Source: CF-161 sp035259145
GTDB taxonomy: Bacteria > Chloroflexota > Dormibacteria > Dormibacterales > Dormibacteraceae
DNA length: 9,391 nucleotides
NCBI GenBank assembly: GCA_035259145.1
Contig: DATFWQ010000208.1
Coordinates: 1 to 9,391 of the forward strand
Reading direction: 5' to 3'
This document shows, piece after piece, positions 1 through 4,862 of this stretch. Position 1 is the first letter of the stretch, and every line of letters begins with the position of its first letter. Made by a program: the position numbers and the translations under genes. A model generated the notes under the pieces. That model searched no databases. It was not told the DNA's origin and worked only from the letters and a program-made list of their open reading frames with translations.

Positions 1-1127
1 CCGGCCTGTATGGCGGCGCCGACGGCGACCACCTCGTCCGGGTTGACGCCTTTGTGCGGCTCCTTGCCCCCGGTCAGCTCCTTGACCAGCTGCTGGATGG
101 CCGGCATCCGGGTGGCGCCACCCACCAGCACGACCTCGTTGATCTGCTGCGGGGTCACCTCGGCGTCCTTCAAGGCCGCCATGAAGGGCGCGCGGCAGCG
201 CTCGGTCAGGTCCTTCGTCAGCGCCTCGAACCTGGCCCGGGTAAGCGCCATCTCCAGGTGCTTGGGGCCGGTCTGGTCAGCGGTGATGAAGGGCAGGTTG
301 ATCGTGGTCTCCAGCCGAGTCGAGAGCTCGATCTTGGCCCGCTCGGCGGCCTCCGTCAGTCGCTGCAGCGCCTGGCGGTCGGCCTTCAGGTCGATGCCGT
401 TCTGCTTTTTGAACTCCTCGGCCAGCCAGTCCACGATCCGGCGGTCGTAGTCGTCGCCGCCTAGGTGGGTGTCGCCGTTGGTCGCCTTGACCTCGAAGAC
501 GCCGTCGCCGACGTCCAGGATCGAGACGTCGAAGGTGCCGCCGCCGAGGTCGAAGACCAGGATGGTCTCGTTCTCCTTCTTGTCGAGGCCGTAGGCCAGC
601 GACGCCGCCGTCGGCTCGTTGATGATCCGGAGCACGTTGAGGCCGGCGATCTGGCCCGCGTTCTTTGTCGCCTGGCGCTGCGAGTCGTTGAAGTAGGCCG
701 GCACCGTGATGACGGCGTCGGTGACCTTCTCGCCCAGGTAGGCTTCGGCGTCGGCCCTGAGCTTCTGAAGGATCATCGCCGAGATCTCCTCGGGCGTGAA
801 CTCTTTGCCGGTGGCCGGCACCTCGACCACCACCCGGTCCTCCTTGCCCGGCTTGACCTTGAAGGGAACGATCTTCCGTTCAGATTCCACCTCGGCGAAC
901 CGCCGGCCCATGAAGCGCTTGATCGAGTAGACGGTGTTTTCCGGGTTGACGGCCGCCTGACGGCGAGCGAGCTGACCCACGAGGCGCTCCCCGGACTTCG
1001 TGAAGGCGACCACAGAGGGCGTGGTCCGCGACCCCTCTGAATTGGCGATGACCACTGGCTCTCCGGCCTCGATGACCGCGATCACGGAGTTGGTCGTTCC
1101 AAGGTCGATTCCAACTGTTTTTGGCAT
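1..1127 (-). CDS. dnaK: Molecular chaperone DnaK (Hsp70), N-terminal 375 residues, cut by window edge
   Basis: ATP-dependent Hsp70 chaperone of the cytoplasm; it binds and refolds unfolded polypeptides with a J-protein and a nucleotide exchange factor. The visible part is nearly the whole ATPase domain. Seen: phosphate-1 motif IDLGTTNS (7-14), catalytic lysine K70 in SIKRF, NEPTAAS with E171, phosphate-2 motif DLGGGTFD (193-200, T198), and the adenosine motif VLVGGATRMP (333-342). The stretch at about 80-105, absent from actinobacterial and bacillar DnaK as I recall, is present. The ATG at 1127 is preceded by a full Shine-Dalgarno AGGAGG (1135-1140) seven bases away. The substrate-binding domain and stop lie beyond position 1. 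It is the third gene of a dnaJ-cbpM-dnaK unit, with a CIRCE-like dyad just upstream. No grpE is visible in the window. Identification is secure. Confidence 0.98.
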   Translation of the reverse strand, partial: MPKTVGIDLGTTNSVIAVIEAGEPVVIANSEGSRTTPSVVAFTKSGERLVGQLARRQAAVNPENTVYSIKRFMGRRFAEVESERKIVPFKVKPGKEDRVVVEVPATGKEFTPEEISAMILQKLRADAEAYLGEKVTDAVITVPAYFNDSQRQATKNAGQIAGLNVLRIINEPTAASLAYGLDKKENETILVFDLGGGTFDVSILDVGDGVFEVKATNGDTHLGGDDYDRRIVDWLAEEFKKQNGIDLKADRQALQRLTEAAERAKIELSTRLETTINLPFITADQTGPKHLEMALTRARFEALTKDLTERCRAPFMAALKDAEVTPQQINEVVLVGGATRMPAIQQLVKELTGGKEPHKGVNPDEVVAVGAAIQA

Positions 1128-1167
1128 CTCATTTCCTCCTCAGGCGGCTGAGTTTGCCTGCCTGCTG

Positions 1168-1194
1168 GTTGCCCTCGAGCAAGCCGAGGGCATT
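1168..1194. promoter_or_regulatory. CIRCE-like inverted repeat ahead of dnaK (candidate HrcA operator) or intercistronic hairpin
   Basis: A perfect dyad TGCCCTCG/CGAGGGCA (1170-1177 and 1185-1192) lies in the 75-base gap between cbpM and dnaK, about 40 bases before the dnaK ATG. Read as TGCCCTC-N9-GAGGGCA it has exactly the 9-base spacer of CIRCE (TTAGCACTC-N9-GAGTGCTAA). The inner arms GCMCTC/GAGKGC differ from CIRCE by one base per arm; the outer TTA/TAA bases are not conserved. CIRCE is the HrcA operator of dnaK and groE operons. The alternative is an RNA hairpin that stabilises or processes the cbpM-dnaK message. No T-run follows, so an intrinsic terminator is unlikely. Confidence 0.4.
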
Positions 1195-1202
1195 GATTGC
1201 CC

Positions 1203-1454
1203 CTACCGCTGAGCCTGCGCCTGCTGGAGGGCCTCGATTCTGTCGAGCAGGCGGAGGATGATGGCCACCGCGTCGAGGGACAACCCGAGATCCCGGCGCA
1301 GACGCCGCGCGCGCCGCAGCCTCCGCATCAAGGTGGCCTCCGCATGCCCGCGCCCGACCAGCAGGACGTCGAGGTCGACGAAGTGGCGGATCTCGGTCCG
1401 TGTGAGCCCGGTGGACCTGGCAAGCTGGCGCAGCAGGTCGTTCTCAGGCACCAT
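1203..1454 (-). CDS. cbpM: CbpM-like chaperone modulator (MerR-type helix-turn-helix fold), 83 aa
   Basis: Small protein resembling CbpM, the partner that binds the J-domain of CbpA and tunes its co-chaperone activity. An N-terminal helix-turn-helix-like segment (about 5-30, LLRQLARSTGLTRTEIRHFV) is followed by a basic helix (43-55, rich in Arg). A C-terminal helix LGLSLDAVAIILRLLDRIE (57-74) matches the E. coli CbpM pattern LxLxxxxIAxxLxLxDxIxxL. It lacks the RYYE motif of HspR. The ATG at 1454 overlaps the end of dnaJ by 11 bases and has AGGAAG upstream; a longer in-frame reading to 1562 runs inside dnaJ and was not used. Stop is TAG. Its place between dnaJ and dnaK supports a chaperone-related role. 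A DNA-binding HspR-like repressor role is the main alternative. Confidence 0.8.
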   Translation of the reverse strand: MVPENDLLRQLARSTGLTRTEIRHFVDLDVLLVGRGHAEATLMRRLRRARRLRRDLGLSLDAVAIILRLLDRIEALQQAQAQR

Positions 1455-2403
1455 GGTGGACTTCCTTATGCCGCAGCTTCCTGGCCAGCTCCTGAGCTTC
1501 GGGTGTGAGCGGGATTGGCAGACGGACGTCCACCTCGGCGTAGAGGTCGCCATGGCCGTCACTCCGGAGCCGAGGCATGCCGAGGCCCCGGAGCCGGAGC
1601 CGGGTGCCGTTCTGGGTCTCGGGAGGCACCTTGAGCGATACCCCGCTCCCCTTCAGCGTCGGCACCATAACCTCACCTCCGAGAAGGGCCACGTCGAGCG
1701 GCACCGCTACTCGGAGGAACAGATCGTCACCCTCGCGACGGAACGTCGGATGCGGCCTCAAATGCACACGCACGAAGAGGTCCCCAGGCCGGCCCCCGTC
1801 CTTGCCCGCCGTACCCTGGCCGGCGACCCGAACCCGTGCCCCATCTCTGATGCCAGGGGGAACCTGCACCTCCACCCGACGGCTTCCCTGTGGGGTCTGC
1901 AGCTCCACCGTACGCGCTGTGCCGCGATACGCCTCTTCCAGCGTGAGCGTGGTCTCAGTTTCGACATCCTGGCCTGGGAAGGTTCCGACGCCAAAGTCGC
2001 GGGCCTGGCGGCCTCCCGAGCTCTGTCCGTAGAGATCGTGGAAGAAACCGGAAAACGGGCTGTCCGATCCGAAGAGATCCTCCAGATCCTCGGGACTGAC
2101 CGTGCGGTACTCAACGCGGCCCCCTCCGAAGGGCGCCCCGGCGGGCCTGCCAGCCGCCTCCCAGGCCTCGTAATGCTCCCAGTTTGGCCCGAGCTGGTCG
2201 TACTTCTTGCGCTTTTCGGGATCGCCGAGAACCTCGTGGGCCTCGTTGATCTGCTTGAACTGGTCAGCCGAACCTGGATCGTCTGGATTGACGTCAGGGT
2301 GGTGCTTGCGGGCCAGCTTCCGGAAGGCGGCCTTGATCTCCTTCTGGCTAGCTGTACGTGGCACGCCCAACACCTCGTAGTAGTCACGGATCCGGCTGGC
2401 CAT
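1444..2403 (-). CDS. cbpA: DnaJ-class co-chaperone without zinc finger (CbpA-like), 319 aa
   Basis: J-domain protein that stimulates DnaK ATP hydrolysis and delivers substrates. Seen: J-domain at 6-72 starting DYYEVLGV, with HPD at 35-37 and helix IV KRKKYDQLG. A Gly/Phe-containing linker spans about 85-145 (PFGGG, FGSDSPFSGFF). Two C-terminal beta domains follow (about 146-220 and 221-295; PGDLFVRVHLRPHPTFRREGDDL). There are no cysteines and hence no CxxCxGxG zinc repeats, which places it in the CbpA/type II class rather than canonical DnaJ. The ATG at 2403 is forced: an in-frame stop lies six codons upstream and DYYEVLGV starts at residue 7. The only purine-rich run, GGGAG, abuts the ATG with no spacer, so initiation may not use a normal Shine-Dalgarno. 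It is first gene of the unit and overlaps cbpM by 11 bases. Confidence 0.95.
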   Translation of the reverse strand: MASRIRDYYEVLGVPRTASQKEIKAAFRKLARKHHPDVNPDDPGSADQFKQINEAHEVLGDPEKRKKYDQLGPNWEHYEAWEAAGRPAGAPFGGGRVEYRTVSPEDLEDLFGSDSPFSGFFHDLYGQSSGGRQARDFGVGTFPGQDVETETTLTLEEAYRGTARTVELQTPQGSRRVEVQVPPGIRDGARVRVAGQGTAGKDGGRPGDLFVRVHLRPHPTFRREGDDLFLRVAVPLDVALLGGEVMVPTLKGSGVSLKVPPETQNGTRLRLRGLGMPRLRSDGHGDLYAEVDVRLPIPLTPEAQELARKLRHKEVHHGA

Positions 2404-2428
2404 CTCCCGACTGCTGGGTCAGTCTATC

Positions 2429-2434
2429 ACTATA
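2429..2434 (-). promoter_or_regulatory. Candidate -10 element for the dnaJ-cbpM-dnaK operon
   Basis: On the minus strand TATAGT matches the sigma-70 -10 hexamer at 5 of 6 bases and lies 25 bases upstream of the dnaJ ATG, giving a short leader. No convincing TTGACA-like -35 is found 16-18 bases further upstream. Use of an alternative or activator-dependent sigma factor is possible. Tentative. Confidence 0.25.
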
Positions 2435-2463
2435 TCTGAGCTTCCAACGGATCCTTTACGCAC

Positions 2464-2496
2464 TTGACAGGACTATTTTTACTGATCGTCTACTGT
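2464..2496 (+). promoter_or_regulatory. Candidate plus-strand promoter for hsp20
   Basis: An exact TTGACA (-35 consensus) at 2464-2469 lies in the AT-richer stretch. The best downstream -10 is TCTACT at 2489-2494 (4 of 6 matches), with a 19-base spacer that is longer than ideal. If used, the hsp20 transcript would carry a leader of about 235 bases containing all the hairpins described. Weak evidence. Confidence 0.25.
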
Positions 2497-2530
2497 CGCA
2501 ACCAATTAGACTCACAATATCGGTCCATAT

Positions 2531-2559
2531 GCCGGCAGCCTCGGCTGAGGCGTGCCGGC
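2531..2559. promoter_or_regulatory. Strong hairpin / dyad in the dnaJ-hsp20 gap
   Basis: GCCGGCA-GCCTC, loop GGCT, GAGGC, one bulged G, then TGCCGGC: a 12-base-pair stem with a single bulge and a 4-base loop, GC-rich and stable. No T-tract follows on either strand, so it is not a typical intrinsic terminator. It may be a shared protein-binding dyad or a structured RNA leader element of hsp20. Confidence 0.5.
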
Positions 2560-2666
2560 TGAGCGTGCAAGCTATCAATCACAACGAAACGCGAATCAGG
2601 AGGTGTCAGGGCTGCTGACGGGGTAGCCGCCCTCCAACGTGAAACACAATCGGAGCAGGACAGCGA

Positions 2667-2741
2667 ATGCGCTCCGCGTTCGGCGGAGGCGCGTGTTCCT
2701 GCATTCCTGAGACATTGCCCAAGGAGGTGAGCAAGTCTTGA
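2667..2741 (+). CDS. Candidate 24-codon upstream ORF (leader peptide) overlapping the hsp20 start
   Basis: An ATG at 2667 has AGGA (2657-2660) six bases upstream and opens a 24-codon frame, peptide start MRSAFGGGAC. Its TGA stop (2739-2741) overlaps the TTG start of hsp20 (2738-2740) as TTGA. The perfect hsp20 Shine-Dalgarno lies inside it, and a GC hairpin (2669-2692) covers its first codons. This is the geometry of translational coupling or leader control. Short length and lack of any homology test make it tentative; it could be chance. Confidence 0.3.
   Translation: MRSAFGGGACSCIPETLPKEVSKS
2721..2730 (+). promoter_or_regulatory. Perfect extended Shine-Dalgarno of hsp20
   Basis: AAGGAGGTGA matches the whole anti-Shine-Dalgarno of 16S rRNA and fixes the start as the TTG at 2738, since the in-frame codon at 2729 is a stop. 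An upstream TTCCT (2704-2708) could pair with AGGAG (2722-2726) across a 13-base loop and mask the site, as in an RNA thermometer. That pairing is inferred only. Confidence 0.7.
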
Positions 2742-3244
2742 CGTTAGCCCGCTGGAGCCCAACGAGCGAGCTCACGAACCTGCACACCGCGATGGACCGT
2801 CTGTTCAGCGACCTTTTCGGGGAGCCCATGCGCAGCCCCCTTACAGCAGAGATGGGTCGGGCCGGAGCGCCCACATACCACCTCCCGGTCGACATCGCTG
2901 AGGTCGATAACGGCTACCGGATCCAGGCTCCCGTGCCTGGCTTCAAGCCTGAAGACGTGGAGGTGACATTCTCAGACGGCGTCCTCACGATCAACGCCAA
3001 ACGTTCGGAGGATAAAAGCCGTCAGGAGGGGAACTACCTGCGCCGCGAGGTGGCCTTCGGCAACTTCCAGCGCCACATCACGCTACCCGGCGACGTGCGA
3101 GCCGACGAGATAAAAGCCAGATTCGACAACGGCATTCTGACCCTGGAGGTGCCGAGGGCGCCGAAGCCGAAGCCGATGCGGATCCCGATTCAGCCCGGCG
3201 AGCGAGCCAAGCAGCTGACCGGCGCCGGCTCCAAGAGCCGCTGA
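2738..3244 (+). CDS. hsp20: Small heat-shock protein, Hsp20/alpha-crystallin family, 168 aa
   Basis: ATP-independent holdase that forms oligomers and keeps unfolding proteins soluble for DnaK/DnaJ. Seen: N-terminal arm starting with the family-typical LARW...ELTNLHTAMDRLF (3-23), alpha-crystallin domain at about 47-139 (YHLPVDIAEVDNGYRI onward), the signature ARFDNGILTLEVP (127-139), and a C-terminal IxI-type motif IPI (149-151) that docks between subunits. Length is normal for bacterial class A. The start is a TTG, placed by the perfect Shine-Dalgarno and by the W6 motif; the next Met (M19) would cut into the conserved arm. It is divergent from dnaJ and is followed by a strong hairpin. A rare start codon under a very strong ribosome site suggests translational tuning. 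Confidence 0.95.
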   Translation: MTLARWSPTSELTNLHTAMDRLFSDLFGEPMRSPLTAEMGRAGAPTYHLPVDIAEVDNGYRIQAPVPGFKPEDVEVTFSDGVLTINAKRSEDKSRQEGNYLRREVAFGNFQRHITLPGDVRADEIKARFDNGILTLEVPRAPKPKPMRIPIQPGERAKQLTGAGSKSR

Positions 3245-3256
3245 CGACCACGACGG

Positions 3257-3280
3257 AGGAGGCCGCCCCGGCGGCCTCCT
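3257..3280. terminator. Hairpin between convergent hsp20 and treT, candidate bidirectional terminator
   Basis: AGGAGGCCGCC, loop CC, GGCGGCCTCCT: an 11-base-pair perfect inverted repeat 12 bases after the hsp20 stop and about 75 bases after the treT stop on the other strand. It lacks a U-tract in either direction, so it would be a non-classical terminator or an mRNA 3' end stabiliser. The 10-mer GACGACCACG occurs on both sides of it (3243-3252 and 3286-3295). Confidence 0.6.
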
Positions 3281-3355
3281 GCTTCGACGACCACGCTCCG
3301 CGGTCGCACGGCCATGTGGGGTCGTCAGACTGACCCGAAAGATCACCAGGCCAGG

Positions 3356-4810
3356 CTACGAAACCGCCCCCTGCACCGAGCTGCCGATCAGATCCTCGAG
3401 CAGCTGCGCGTACTGCATGAGGTGGCGCGGCCCCAAGAAGTAGTTGCGCACCTGTTCTCGTGCAGCCTCGCCGATCTTCCTGGCCCGCGCCGGGTCCTCG
3501 AGCAGGCTCATCACGCACCTTCCATATTGGCCGAGGTCTCGTGGGTCGTCGATCAGCAGGCCGGTCCGACCGTCATCGATCTGGTCCTGGATGCCTCCGA
3601 TCCGGCTCGCGACGACAGGGCGGCCCTTCCACATCGCCTCCGCCACCGTCAGCCCGAACCCTTCGGCAAGGCTCTTCTGGACGACCACTTCCGCGTGACG
3701 CTGAAGGGCATTCACCATCGCGGCGTTCTCCTGCGGGTCCATCATCGGCAGGCTGGCAAGGTGAACCGAACGCCTGGCCGCAGGTGGAAGAGCGTTCCAG
3801 GCCTGCACCGACTCCTGCAGCACCTGCCTGCCCTCAGGATCGTCAGCGACTGCGTCAACAGCAGGCCCAGCCACGATCAGGTGCGCGTCGACATACGGGG
3901 CGACGTGATCCGCGAATCCGCGAATGACGCCTACCGGATCCTTGAGGCGATCCCAGCGCGACACCTGCACTACCAGCCGGTCTCCGATGGTGGCCGGCGA
4001 CGTCTCAACCATCCTGGCCTGGTGCAGCACCGCGCCATCGGTTCCGTCCTCCCGCTCGAAGCCGGCGCTCGAGGTCGACCCCCCGCCGAGTATGCCGGCA
4101 ACCGTGAGGATGGACTCAACCTGGTCGCGGCTCAGCTCACGGTTCTTCGTCGAGAAGGCGTCGATCGAAGGCGGGATGACCCAGATCTTCGACCGCTCGA
4201 GGCCTTCCCAGGCGAAGTCCGCTCGTGAGAAGACGTATGCGTTGGCCGGGGTCACGTAGGGGAGGAGGAATCTCCAGGCCTCCCGCGCCAGGTCGTTGGG
4301 CATGTCGAGACCAACGTGGGAGCGCCACACCACGTACGGAGTGACCTCTGTCATGGCGGCAGCCAGGCCGGCCGTCTGCGGGTCGTGAAGGATCACGATG
4401 TCCCGGGGGCCCACGCGTTCAGCAAGGGCTTCTGCACTCGGACGAAGGGCATCCTCGTACGTCCTGCGAGCCGCCTCGTCCAGGCTCCCTCCATCCCCAG
4501 CATCCCCATGGAGGTGGTTGTGGATTCGCTTGGTGACTCTAAAGAAGTCGGGATTGCCAGGGATGACGAGCCACCTGGCGTCGAGGTCGGCACCCTTGAT
4601 GTATGCGATCAATGAACGCAGCATCTCGGCCACTCCACCGCCGCTGGCGGTGGAGTTGACGTTCCATATCGTCCGCCCCGTAAAGAGGAGCTGAGCCACG
4701 TTTACCGTCGCCATCAATCGTTGGTACTGGTCGGCGGTGATCACGTTCTCGAACCGAGTCAGCGACATGGTGGCGGTTTCGACTTCCAACAACCCACTCA
4801 CGAACGCCAT
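3356..4810 (-). CDS. treT: Trehalose glycosyltransferring synthase-like GT4 glycosyltransferase, 484 aa
   Basis: Resembles TreT, which makes trehalose in one cytosolic step from a nucleotide-glucose donor and free glucose. Seen: GT-B fold, GT4 family. The N-terminal domain has NVNSTASGGGVAEMLRSL (50-67) and GNPDFFRVTKRIHN (85-98), both highly characteristic of TreT. The linker has IPPSIDAFSTKNRELS (212-227). The C-terminal donor domain has SRWDRLKDP (284-292) and EGFGLTVAE (383-391), the E-x7-E motif. A segment at about 240-275 separates linker and donor domain and seems longer than in archaeal TreT. The ATG at 4810 has no clear Shine-Dalgarno; the ATG at 4768 (M15) is an alternative. Convergent with hsp20 and divergent from cydA. 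A trehalose phosphorylase or a related disaccharide synthase is the alternative; family assignment is firmer than substrate. Confidence 0.85.
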   Translation of the reverse strand: MAFVSGLLEVETATMSLTRFENVITADQYQRLMATVNVAQLLFTGRTIWNVNSTASGGGVAEMLRSLIAYIKGADLDARWLVIPGNPDFFRVTKRIHNHLHGDAGDGGSLDEAARRTYEDALRPSAEALAERVGPRDIVILHDPQTAGLAAAMTEVTPYVVWRSHVGLDMPNDLAREAWRFLLPYVTPANAYVFSRADFAWEGLERSKIWVIPPSIDAFSTKNRELSRDQVESILTVAGILGGGSTSSAGFEREDGTDGAVLHQARMVETSPATIGDRLVVQVSRWDRLKDPVGVIRGFADHVAPYVDAHLIVAGPAVDAVADDPEGRQVLQESVQAWNALPPAARRSVHLASLPMMDPQENAAMVNALQRHAEVVVQKSLAEGFGLTVAEAMWKGRPVVASRIGGIQDQIDDGRTGLLIDDPRDLGQYGRCVMSLLEDPARARKIGEAAREQVRNYFLGPRHLMQYAQLLEDLIGSSVQGAVS

Positions 4811-4862
4811 GGTAACCGCGCCAATTGGTTCTCAGTGATCAGATCGCGCATCATCGAACTGG
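4811..4862. promoter_or_regulatory. Compact divergent promoter region, treT / cydAB
   Basis: Only 52 bases separate the divergent start codons, so both promoters must overlap here or inside the coding starts. Neither gene has a good Shine-Dalgarno. A weak plus-strand pair TTGGTT (4825-4830) and CATCAT (4850-4855) would begin the cydA transcript at about its ATG, which would make it leaderless. The short palindromes CCAATTGG and TGATCA are present but too small to name an operator. Confidence 0.35.

Larger units (their letters stand above)
2404..2737. other. Divergent heat-shock intergenic region (334 bases)
   Basis: Non-coding gap between divergent dnaJ (minus) and hsp20 (plus). The dnaJ-proximal part (about 2420-2530) is visibly AT-richer than its surroundings and holds candidate promoter hexamers. 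The centre holds a strong hairpin (2531-2559). The hsp20-proximal half holds two smaller dyads: GTCAG/CTGAC at 2605-2619, nested between AGGAGG (2598-2603) and CCTCC (2631-2635), and GCGCTCCGC/GCGGAGGCGC at 2669-2692. A 24-codon upstream ORF follows. No CTTGAGT/ACTCAAG (HAIR) or exact CIRCE site was found. Confidence 0.6.

Noticed and set aside
465..1040. 191-codon plus-strand open frame opposite dnaK
   Set aside because: Antisense shadow of the dnaK codons; composition is that of the opposite strand and there is no ribosome site.
1258..2439. 393-codon plus-strand open frame opposite dnaJ and cbpM
   Set aside because: The minus-strand frames carry the J-domain, its HPD and the CbpM-like fold; the plus reading shows no recognisable domain and comes from high GC.
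2529..2618. 29-codon plus-strand frame in the dnaJ-hsp20 gap
   Set aside because: No ribosome site precedes its ATG and it begins at the strong hairpin.
2404..2737. HspR (HAIR) operator CTTGAGT-N7-ACTCAAG in the heat-shock gap
   Set aside because: Searched by eye on both strands; not present even with two mismatches per arm. Only a plus-strand CTTGACA occurs, which fits a -35 better.
3314..4228. 304-codon plus-strand open frame opposite treT
   Set aside because: Shadow of a gene with clear GT4 motifs on the minus strand.
4821..4828. Palindrome CCAATTGG between treT and cydA
   Set aside because: Eight bases only, with no symmetric flanks; expected by chance.
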